49,461 nt of DNA. It comes from Erysipelotrichia bacterium. Lineage in GTDB: Bacteria; Bacillota_I; Bacilli_A; Erysipelotrichales; Erysipelotrichaceae. Made by a program: the position numbers and the translations under genes. Position 1 is the first letter of the stretch, and each line of letters begins with the position of its first letter. Below the pieces are notes generated by a model that was not told the DNA's origin, ran no database searches, and saw only the letters and a list, made by a program, of their open reading frames with translations. The stretch is from NCBI GenBank assembly GCA_012800355.1, contig JAAZJL010000056.1, positions 1-49,461 on the forward strand, in the 5' to 3' direction. Below are positions 8,873-16,908 of the stretch, piece after piece.

Positions 8873-10171
8873 ATGTTTCAGTTATTAAAAAAACAATCTC
8901 CAGCAAGAATCCTCGCTTTGGGATTTGCTATAGTTATTTTACTGGGTTCAGTTCTTTTGATACTTCCTTGTAGTGTTAAACAAGGTGTACAACTTAAATA
9001 TGTTGACTCACTTTATACTTCTACTAGTGCTGTTTGTGTAACTGGTTTGGTTGTAGTAGATGCAGGAGACACCTTCACTCCTCTTGGTCAGTTTTTTTTA
9101 GTCTCATTAATACAGATTGGTGGTCTTGGAGTTGCCTCTGTTGGAGTTGGCATTATTTTAGCAATGAGAAAAAAGATAGACTTGAAAAGTAGAAACTTGA
9201 TTAAAGAAGCTTCAAATCTAGATTCAAGAAAAGGTATTGTTCGCTTTGTGAAAAATGTTTTACTGATAACATTTATTTTTGAACTAACTGGTGCAGCATT
9301 AAGCTTTATTGTTTTTATACAAGACTATCCTTTACTAAAAGCATTGTGGATTAGCTTGTTTCATTCGGTAGCAGCTTTCAACAACTCTGGTTTTGATATT
9401 TTAGGCAATTTTCAAAATCTAATTTCATATCAAAAAGACGTTATGTTAAATCTTGTTACTTGTGGTCTAATTTTTTTTGGTGGTATCGGTTTTCTTGTGA
9501 TTCAGGAAATATGGAATAATAAACTTAATTGGAAAAGATATTCCATGCATGCAAAAGTAGTTATTAGTGTCAGCATCACATTGATTGTAATTGGCACAAC
9601 ACTAATTAAACTAACTGAAAATATTACTTGGTTAGGAGCACTATTTCATAGTGTTTCCGCAAGAACAGCGGGTTTCTCTACTTATTCATTAAGTGAATTT
9701 TCAAATGCAGGGTTACTTGTACTAACTGTACTAATGTTTATTGGCGCTTCTTCTGGTTCAACTGGAGGCGGTGTTAAAACAAGCACTTTCTTTGTTTTGC
9801 TTCAGGGAATAAAAGCTGCCGCTACTAACAAATCAGAAAAAGCTTTTTATCACGCTATCCCAAAAGATGCGTTTCATAAAGCAGCAATTATTGCTTTATT
9901 GGCAATATCTGTTGTTATTATAGGTTCTTGGCTGATGGTTGTTATGGAACCTAACATCTCTCTTATGGATGCTATATTTGAAGTCACAAGTGCTTTTGGT
10001 ACAGTTGGTTTATCTACTGGCATTACAACAAAATTAAGTGTTGGTTCAAAAATTTTATCGATAATTATCATGTTTATCGGAAGACTTGGACCACTAACAA
10101 TAGCTTCATTATGGCACTTTGCGAAGCCTGAGCGTGTAAGCTATCCTGAAGGAAATATTTCAATTGGTTAA
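8873..10171 (+). CDS. TrkH/KtrB family potassium uptake protein
   Basis: TSTSAVCVTGLVVVD, FHSVAAFNNSGFD, FHSVSARTAGFSTY, SSGSTGGGVKTSTF selectivity-filter repeats; ATG 8873 preferred over GTG 8786. Confidence 0.95.
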   Translation: MFQLLKKQSPARILALGFAIVILLGSVLLILPCSVKQGVQLKYVDSLYTSTSAVCVTGLVVVDAGDTFTPLGQFFLVSLIQIGGLGVASVGVGIILAMRKKIDLKSRNLIKEASNLDSRKGIVRFVKNVLLITFIFELTGAALSFIVFIQDYPLLKALWISLFHSVAAFNNSGFDILGNFQNLISYQKDVMLNLVTCGLIFFGGIGFLVIQEIWNNKLNWKRYSMHAKVVISVSITLIVIGTTLIKLTENITWLGALFHSVSARTAGFSTYSLSEFSNAGLLVLTVLMFIGASSGSTGGGVKTSTFFVLLQGIKAAATNKSEKAFYHAIPKDAFHKAAIIALLAISVVIIGSWLMVVMEPNISLMDAIFEVTSAFGTVGLSTGITTKLSVGSKILSIIIMFIGRLGPLTIASLWHFAKPERVSYPEGNISIG

Positions 10172-10185
10172 TTTGGAGGAAAAAT

Positions 10186-10869
10186 ATGTTTGGAAAAAAA
10201 CAAAAAAATACAACAACTTATGGGATTGTTGGAATTGGACACTTTGGTAAAGCTCTTATCGAAGAATTAGCAGCATCTGGTTCAGAACTCATCGTTTTAG
10301 ATAATGATGAAGAAAAAGTTCGTGAAATAAGTGAACTGACTGAAAATGCTTATGTCGTGAAAAGTTTAGATAAAAAGTCGCTTCAAGAAACGGGTATTCA
10401 AAATTGTGATGTTGCAATAGTTTGTATTGGCGAACATATGGATATATCTATTCTTACTGCGCTAAATTTGATTTCTCTTGGCATCCCTAAAGTAATTGCT
10501 AAAGCTACAAGTGTTGAACATGGTTTAGTTCTTGAAAAAATTGGCGCAGAAGTCGTTTATCCTGAACGTGATATGGCAATACGTTTAGCTAGTAGGCTGG
10601 AAACTGCTAGAGAATTAGATATTATCCAATTAAGCGAAAAAATTAACATTTCAAAAATGCCAGTTCCTGAGCAAATTATAGGAAAATCTGTCGAAGAGTT
10701 AAACTTACGTGCTAAGTTTGGCTTAAATATTATTGCTATTGAAAATTATGGACATGTTGTCGAAAATGTCTCGCCAGATTATGTTTTTAAACAAAACGAC
10801 ATACTTTTCCTTGCAGGAAGTAAAGAAGGAATAACTAAATTCAACCATTGGACAACCTTAAATAATTAA
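10186..10869 (+). CDS. TrkA/KtrA family potassium channel regulatory subunit (RCK_N + RCK_C)
   Basis: YGIVGIGHFGKALIEELAASGSELIVLDNDEEKV Rossmann motif; C-terminal RCK_C. Confidence 0.95.
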   Translation: MFGKKQKNTTTYGIVGIGHFGKALIEELAASGSELIVLDNDEEKVREISELTENAYVVKSLDKKSLQETGIQNCDVAIVCIGEHMDISILTALNLISLGIPKVIAKATSVEHGLVLEKIGAEVVYPERDMAIRLASRLETARELDIIQLSEKINISKMPVPEQIIGKSVEELNLRAKFGLNIIAIENYGHVVENVSPDYVFKQNDILFLAGSKEGITKFNHWTTLNN

Positions 10870-10941
10870 TATTATTTAAATATATTAGATTTTATATAAA
10901 AGATAATCTTCAATATAAGTATTCTAAAGAAATCTCAAATA

Positions 10942-11031
10942 AAAGGAGGCATCTTCTTGCATTTGTTTAAAATAAAACATTAACTATTAATGAATCTATT
11001 TCTGCTAATGCTTACTAGTACTGCCTCCTTT
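10942..11031. other. 10-bp perfect inverted repeat flanking about 70 nt, between trkA-like and NhaD-like genes
   Basis: AAAGGAGGCA (10942-10951) / TGCCTCCTTT (11022-11031). Confidence 0.55.
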
Positions 11032-11135
11032 GAATTTGACATACTTGTAAACTTAAAGAAAAAATACTTTAACTTCTTGTCTGTGTTTTACAAAATAAAC
11101 AAATATTATAAAAAAATATAAGAGGTATCAAAAAA

Positions 11136-12404
11136 ATGATTTATGCAATTATATTATTTGCAATTACTTACATATTAATGTTGATGTATGCTAAATATCA
11201 TACTCATATTGCTCTAGGGTCAGCTCTCATTTTTATTTTAACTGGGATGTTACCGCTTGACCTAATATTCAATTCAATTGATTTTAATGTCCTATTAATG
11301 ATTGCTGGAACAATGGGACTAGTTCAATTATTCATCGATAGTAAAATGCCAGCACATCTTGCAGACCTGTTGATGGAAAAAGTTCCGAATATTCGAACTG
11401 CTGCAATAGCACTGGCTCTTTTTGCTGGTATCATATCAGCTTTTATAGATAATGTAGCAACAGTCTTAATGATTGCTCCCATTGCACTAGAAATATGTAA
11501 AAAAATTGATACTAATCCAGTGCCATTTATTATTGCTATTGCGGTTTCATCCAACTTGCAAGGTGCAGCAACAATGGTCGGCGATACTACCGCCATTATG
11601 CTTGGCTCTTATGCTGATATGAATTTTTTGGATTTTTTCTTTTATAATAAAAAACCAGCTATCTTCTTTGCTGTAGAACTTGGCGCTGCTGGTGCTGCAT
11701 TAGTTTTAGCATGGTTATTTCGTAAAGAAAATAAAAAAATCATCAAAAACACTTCTTTAACAGTTGTTAATGATTATCTGCCTACAAAATTATTGTTAAT
11801 AATGGTTGTATTAATGATTGGTGCCTCTTTTATCGAAAACAAACCTGCAATTACAAACGGAATGATTTGTGTTATATTATTAATTATCGGAATTCTCCAT
11901 ATTATTCAAAAAAATCGTGACAAAGAAATTATAGTTCATATCTTTAAAGCCATCGATTTTGAAACAATAGGACTTCTTTTTGGACTATTCTTAATTATTG
12001 GCGGGATTACTCATATGGGAGTTCTTGATGCTGTTGCTGAACTTCTTGCAAAACTTGGCAGTGGAAATCTGTTTATTTTATATACTGTTGTCGTTTGGGT
12101 ATCAGTCATTTTATCAGCTTTTATAGATAACATCCCCTATGTCGCCACAATGCTCCCTATTATTACTGGTTTAGCAGAAACCTTAAGTGTTGAACCAGCA
12201 CTCTTATATTTTGGTTTGCTATCTGGTGCAACACTTGGAGGAAACTGTACCCCAATTGGCGCATCCGCCAATATTGCTGGTATTGGTATCCTGCGTAAAG
12301 CTGGCTATAAGGTTGAAACAAAAGACTTTATACGTATTGGGATTCCTTTTACCTTGGCAGCAGTAATTCCAGCATACGTTTATTTTTGGTTAATATATGC
12401 TTAA
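11136..12404 (+). CDS. SLC13/ArsB-NhaD superfamily transporter (IT superfamily), possible Na+/H+ antiporter
   Basis: GIISAFIDNVATVLMIAPIALEI and ILSAFIDNIPYVATMLPII twin repeats typical of the ArsB/NhaD permease family. Confidence 0.88.
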   Translation: MIYAIILFAITYILMLMYAKYHTHIALGSALIFILTGMLPLDLIFNSIDFNVLLMIAGTMGLVQLFIDSKMPAHLADLLMEKVPNIRTAAIALALFAGIISAFIDNVATVLMIAPIALEICKKIDTNPVPFIIAIAVSSNLQGAATMVGDTTAIMLGSYADMNFLDFFFYNKKPAIFFAVELGAAGAALVLAWLFRKENKKIIKNTSLTVVNDYLPTKLLLIMVVLMIGASFIENKPAITNGMICVILLIIGILHIIQKNRDKEIIVHIFKAIDFETIGLLFGLFLIIGGITHMGVLDAVAELLAKLGSGNLFILYTVVVWVSVILSAFIDNIPYVATMLPIITGLAETLSVEPALLYFGLLSGATLGGNCTPIGASANIAGIGILRKAGYKVETKDFIRIGIPFTLAAVIPAYVYFWLIYA

Positions 12405-12422
12405 TTAAAAATTAATTTAGTA

Positions 12423-12457
12423 AAAAACAGCAGAGTTAATTTCCCTCTGCTGTTTTT
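12423..12457 (+). terminator. intrinsic terminator
   Basis: AAAAACAGCAGAG ... CTCTGCTGTTTTT. Confidence 0.9.
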
Positions 12458-12460
12458 AGG

Positions 12461-12584
12461 TTATTTTTTCGACAATTCTTTCAAGAAATTTATTGCTTCA
12501 TTTCGATTTTTAAAAATGATGATGTTTTTATTTAGTTGCTCTACCAACTATTGCGATAATTTTAGTTGCTATATGTTTTTTCAT
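12461..12584 (-). pseudogene. possible small frameshifted/decayed ORF
   Basis: Minus strand MKKHIATKIIAIVGRATK* then in another frame NKNIIIFKNRNEAINFLKELSKK*. Confidence 0.25.
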
Positions 12585-13135
12585 CTAATTTCTTTAATCA
12601 TTGAGTATTCATTTAATAATGTGCCGTTTTTTAAACGAATAGCATTTGGTTTTATTCCGACGATTTTAAATCCCATCTTTTCATACAAGGCTTTTGCACG
12701 CTCATTACCTTCAACAAAATCTAACTCAATTTGAATAATATCTTTATTTTTTTCTGCTATTTTAATAGCCTCTTTCATTAAAACTGTTCCAATACCTTGA
12801 TTCCAAAATTCTTTTAATATCGCAATTCCAATTCTGGCACGATGTTTTGTCTTTAAGTTATTGCTCCATGAAATACCACAAACACCAACCACTTTCTCAT
12901 CAGCTATACACACTACCACGGCCTCATTATCTGAATTATTTACTCTATTAATAAATTCTATTTCTTTTTCTAAAGTATACTTACTACATTCTTCAGGATA
13001 TCTGATAATAAATTCTGTTTCTCCTGCCGATTTGTATAGATAATCTATCATATTTTGAGCATCTTTTTCTTCAGGACTGCATACTGTAGCAATTCTTCCA
13101 TCTTTTAATTTAAAATTAAATTTATCTATTACCAT
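12581..13135 (-). CDS. GNAT family N-acetyltransferase
   Basis: RIGIAILKEFWNQGIGTVLMKEAIKIAEK; LDFVEGNERAKALYEKMGFKIVG. Confidence 0.93.
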   Translation of the reverse strand: MVIDKFNFKLKDGRIATVCSPEEKDAQNMIDYLYKSAGETEFIIRYPEECSKYTLEKEIEFINRVNNSDNEAVVVCIADEKVVGVCGISWSNNLKTKHRARIGIAILKEFWNQGIGTVLMKEAIKIAEKNKDIIQIELDFVEGNERAKALYEKMGFKIVGIKPNAIRLKNGTLLNEYSMIKEIR

Positions 13136-13154
13136 AACTATCTCCCTTTAATTT

Positions 13155-13520
13155 TTAATTATAAACCCAATTCAAAATTATTGGCGATATCTCAATAACA
13201 AAATGTTTTTCATTAATATCTATACATGGATGAGATTTAGCTATTTGTATTGAAACATTAGAAATTATTGTTTCTTTAAATTTTTTAAAGTCTCCAAAAA
13301 CAACGTATTGAGCTGCTATGTATTCAATTTTATTATTATCTGGTTCTAATGGCATTGTTTCAAATGGCTTTTCAATGTTTACTCCAATTCCTTCCAAATA
13401 ATTAGCTACCAAAGGATAAGTTTTTTTGATTTCTTTAATATAATTTTGGCAATAATTACAATCGCATAAATCCGTTAATAGCATATTTTCATAGTATGTT
13501 CTAGTAGCTTCGATATTCAT
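13155..13520 (-). CDS. conserved hypothetical protein with CxCxxC motif
   Basis: 121-aa intact ORF; LCDCNYCQNY motif. Confidence 0.75.
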   Translation of the reverse strand: MNIEATRTYYENMLLTDLCDCNYCQNYIKEIKKTYPLVANYLEGIGVNIEKPFETMPLEPDNNKIEYIAAQYVVFGDFKKFKETIISNVSIQIAKSHPCIDINEKHFVIEISPIILNWVYN

Positions 13521-13554
13521 TTTTACCTCACAATTTAATTCTCTAACATTTTAA

Positions 13555-14184
13555 CTAGCCAAAGTGAAATGGCAAAATTTGATTAAGGATAACTGCCATT
13601 ATAATTCCCAATACAATGACATATATCATTTCCTTTTTTTCTCTTTTTAAAAATAACACTGTTATTATAAATAATATTAATTCTAGCACATTGTTAACAT
13701 CAAAATAAAATATTCCATAACTGAAAGTTAAGTTAAACATTGCACTAAATATTAGTGCGCTGATAATAATCGCTATCTTTCCTTGTCCCTTGGCAAGCCA
13801 AACAACAAAAGCTAAAAATGGAGATATTAACGTTAGTGTAGCCCATATCATAGCATAGTGATAAGGGAAAAATCCCGCTACATAATATGAGTATAGATAA
13901 TAACTTATTACCATTGCGCTAAAAAATAGTAGCACATACAACCCAGCTCTATATGGAGACTTAGTAAACAATGCTATTGATTGGGCAATAAATATCCAGA
14001 TTGCCATTCTACTTAAAAAATTACCTATATCTAAAATTTCTAAAATTGGTGGTAATTCATTAATTGCTGTTGTATCAAGAAATTTTGATATTACTCCCAT
14101 TACTACTCCAAAAACAACAAAGAACAAAGAAAACTTTAATATCTCTATTTTCTTTATTTTAGTGCTTTTTCTTATTTTTTCCAT
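13555..14184 (-). CDS. multi-pass membrane protein of unknown function (possibly DUF6518-like)
   Basis: several hydrophobic segments; 209 aa. Confidence 0.7.
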   Translation of the reverse strand: MEKIRKSTKIKKIEILKFSLFFVVFGVVMGVISKFLDTTAINELPPILEILDIGNFLSRMAIWIFIAQSIALFTKSPYRAGLYVLLFFSAMVISYYLYSYYVAGFFPYHYAMIWATLTLISPFLAFVVWLAKGQGKIAIIISALIFSAMFNLTFSYGIFYFDVNNVLELILFIITVLFLKREKKEMIYVIVLGIIMAVILNQILPFHFG

Positions 14185-14269
14185 TTATAATTTTCTCCAT
14201 ATTTTTCTATTTTTTAATAGCTATTTTATCCATATTTTCTAACCTAATTTCCATATTTCTTATTATGTT

Positions 14270-14307
14270 AAAGTCCAGCTTATAGTATTTAATACAAGCT
14301 GGACTTT
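14270..14307. terminator. bidirectional terminator
   Basis: 12-bp perfect stem AAAGTCCAGCTT / AAGCTGGACTTT. Confidence 0.9.
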
Positions 14308-14318
14308 TACTTTAATTT

Positions 14319-14540
14319 TTATACTAGTTCTAAATCTCCAGGAGTATAACCTGCATCTTCAATGATTTGATATATTTCTTCTACCGAGAAATCTGAATCA
14401 ATAAGCACTTCTTTTTTTGCAAGTTTATATGTTACAACTGCCGTTTCTGATTCTGCTTCAAAAGCTTCTCTAATAATTTCTGCATCATGTTTGCTTTTCA
14501 TATCTTCTACATTAACTTTATATGTGTACATATTTAACAT
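14319..14540 (-). CDS. small HMA-like (ferredoxin-like fold) protein lacking the CxxC metal site
   Basis: MYTYKVNVEDMKSKHDAEIIREAFEAESETAVVTYKLAKKEVLIDSDFSVEEIYQIIEDAGYTPG; spacing resembles HMA domain but GMxCxxC is DMKSKHD. Confidence 0.7.
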   Translation of the reverse strand: MLNMYTYKVNVEDMKSKHDAEIIREAFEAESETAVVTYKLAKKEVLIDSDFSVEEIYQIIEDAGYTPGDLELV

Positions 14541-15015
14541 TACCTCTTTCTATTAATAAGACAATAGCTAGTGCTACAACACCTTTTCCCTTTCCAACAA
14601 ATCCTAATTTTTCTCCACGAGTTGCCTTAATATTAACCTTTGATACATCACACTTTAATACATCAGCAATATTTTTTTCCATCTGTTGCTTATATGGTGC
14701 TAGTTTTGGCTGTTCAATGAGAATTGTTGAATCAATATTTCCTATTTCATAATTGTTATTTGTCATTATTTTTTCTACTTCTGCCAATAACAACATCGAA
14801 GAAATACCTTTGTATCTTTCATCAGTATCTGGAAAATGTGTTCCCAAATCACCTAATCCTAAGGCACCAATAATTGCCTCAGCAATCGCATGTAGCAAAA
14901 CATCGGCATCAGAATGACCTAAAAGTCCTTTTTCGTGTTTTATTTTAACACCGCCAAGGACTAATTCTCTATTTTCTACTAGTTGATGCATATCTATTGC
15001 CTGTCCAATTCTCAT
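14518..15015 (-). CDS. ispF: 2-C-methyl-D-erythritol 2,4-cyclodiphosphate synthase
   Basis: MRIGQAIDMHQL...LGHSDADVLLHAIAEAIIGALGLGDLGTHFPDTD...IKATRGEKLGFVGKGKG. Confidence 0.96.
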   Translation of the reverse strand: MRIGQAIDMHQLVENRELVLGGVKIKHEKGLLGHSDADVLLHAIAEAIIGALGLGDLGTHFPDTDERYKGISSMLLLAEVEKIMTNNNYEIGNIDSTILIEQPKLAPYKQQMEKNIADVLKCDVSKVNIKATRGEKLGFVGKGKGVVALAIVLLIERGNVKYVHI

Positions 15016-15081
15016 AATTTTTCCTTTTTATAATTTTAACATATTTTGTTGTTTATTGTCTTAATATGTTAAAATATAGGC

Positions 15082-15921
15082 ATGAATAAAGTGCTTGTAA
15101 TTGGATCAACACATAAAAGCGAAGTCATCTCTATCAACGAATCTCTTGTTAGTGGAGAAGATTTTTTATGTCAATATAATACTTACTTAACTGGTGGTCA
15201 ATATACTGTAGCTTACAACCTAGCATTTTTAGGTGTTGAAACTTTTTTTATCACTCGTTTTGGCTATGATATTGATGCCAGTGCAATGATGTTAAAGTTA
15301 GATAATTTGAATGTGGTTATTCATTCAAGAAACTTGGACTTTAAGCAAACACCAATAAAAACTTATATTTTTGATAAGGACAATACAACAACTTTAAACA
15401 ATATACCATATAATAGCTATCCTGATATCCATGATGGACTTCCGCAAGAATTCTTTATTAAAACAGATGCGGTTATTGTAAATGCCCTAAATTATCATTA
15501 TTTAAATACTATTATTAATTTGCATCCTAACCTAGTATATATTTGTGATAATTATATTCCTAGCGATTTACTGCTAGATAAAATTGAAGGATTGATTTTA
15601 GAAGCGGATTATTTAAGAAAAACGGTTAAGGAAAAAGATTTTAATGACTTTGCCCATAGCATTATTAATAAAGGAGTTAATTGGATTTTAATAACTGATA
15701 AAGGAAAAAAGGTTAATGTTTTTACAAAAGATGGCTTTGACTGCATTGAAAAAGAACAATGTGGGGTAAAATATTTGGGCACACACGAGGTTTTTGTTAG
15801 TATGTTTGTGGCTAACTTGGTTAATGGAAAACTATTTTCTGAAGCAATTGTCAGTGCTTTAAACATTTCTAACGAATTATCTTATGTTGATGACCTGCAA
15901 CTAAGCGAAGAATTGTATTAA
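15082..15921 (+). CDS. PfkB/ribokinase-family protein with degenerate signatures
   Basis: LVSGEDFLCQYNTYLTGGQYTVAYNLAFLGVETFFITRFGYD; C-terminal LGTHEVFVSMFVANLVNGK replaces GAGDxF. Confidence 0.75.
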   Translation: MNKVLVIGSTHKSEVISINESLVSGEDFLCQYNTYLTGGQYTVAYNLAFLGVETFFITRFGYDIDASAMMLKLDNLNVVIHSRNLDFKQTPIKTYIFDKDNTTTLNNIPYNSYPDIHDGLPQEFFIKTDAVIVNALNYHYLNTIINLHPNLVYICDNYIPSDLLLDKIEGLILEADYLRKTVKEKDFNDFAHSIINKGVNWILITDKGKKVNVFTKDGFDCIEKEQCGVKYLGTHEVFVSMFVANLVNGKLFSEAIVSALNISNELSYVDDLQLSEELY

Positions 15922-15935
15922 AGAGAGGTAGAAAA

Positions 15936-16874
15936 ATGAGTTCATTTAAAGATTTACGAATTGTTGATAACTTTTATCAAACTTCTTCATTCTTCCCAAT
16001 GCCAACAGTATGTATTTCAACTATCAATGATGATGGTAGTTTGAATGTTGGATCATATTCTCTATGTTTCCCATACTATGTTGCGGGAAAAGAAAAGTAT
16101 GCGATGTTGCTATCTTGTCGTAACACATCAAATACTTGTCACAATTTATTAAAAAGGAAAAAATGTGCAATAAACTTTATTGATGATAGTAGAAAAACAT
16201 TTAAAGAAGTTGTTAGATTAGGTTATCCAGGACCATCAGATGAAAAGATGAAGGATTTAAAATTTGAAATGGAACCTGGCCAGACTGATCCAACAGATAA
16301 AAATCGTCCACCAGTAATTAAAAGTGCTTTTCAAGTATTCGAGTGTACTTGGGCAGATCACTTAGAAGGAGCAAGCAAATTTAACGCTGATGACATTGAT
16401 GATGGCCATCCTGGTCCATATAATAACTTCAATGGTATAACAAGCAAATATGGGGCATTGTTTATTCTTTACATTGATAAGATTTTGATGAAAGAAAAAT
16501 ATTATAACGCTATCGTAGATGGTGTTAATAAATATAACTTCCCTCCAGTACCAGTAGACTATGGTTACAGAGATTCTACTAATTTCTGGTATACTCAATT
16601 CCCTAAAATTACAAAGCCTATTTCAGAACCAATTCCTGCACCAAAAGAAGCAGATTTAATGTCAATTAAGTATGCAGCAGAAAGAGCGCATCCTGAAATT
16701 AAATTTACAGATGCGGCATTGAAGAACTTTATTAAAGTTCCTCGTCCTTTCTTAAAAACAGTTTTGAATGGTTGTATTGCTTGGGCAAAAGAAAACAACG
16801 TCACCTTAATTGATGATGAACATGTTAAAATCATCAACGATAAACGTAACGCAGAAAAACAAGCTAGAAAATAG
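15936..16874 (+). CDS. flavin reductase-like protein with C-terminal PCP_red-like helical region
   Basis: MPTVCISTINDDGSLNVGSYSLCFPYYVAGKEKYAMLLSCRNTSNTCHNL; C-terminal FTDAALKNFIKVPRPFLKTVLNGCIAWAKENNVTLIDDEHV. Confidence 0.75.
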   Translation: MSSFKDLRIVDNFYQTSSFFPMPTVCISTINDDGSLNVGSYSLCFPYYVAGKEKYAMLLSCRNTSNTCHNLLKRKKCAINFIDDSRKTFKEVVRLGYPGPSDEKMKDLKFEMEPGQTDPTDKNRPPVIKSAFQVFECTWADHLEGASKFNADDIDDGHPGPYNNFNGITSKYGALFILYIDKILMKEKYYNAIVDGVNKYNFPPVPVDYGYRDSTNFWYTQFPKITKPISEPIPAPKEADLMSIKYAAERAHPEIKFTDAALKNFIKVPRPFLKTVLNGCIAWAKENNVTLIDDEHVKIINDKRNAEKQARK

Positions 16875-16880
16875 TAAACA

Positions 16881-16908
16881 AAAATGAACTCTAATATGAG
16901 TTCATTTT
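16881..16908. terminator. bidirectional terminator
   Basis: AAAATGAACTC-TAATAT-GAGTTCATTTT. Confidence 0.9.

Noticed and set aside
12516-12734. Plus 72-aa ORF
   Set aside because: Mostly antisense to the GNAT gene with no recognisable features.
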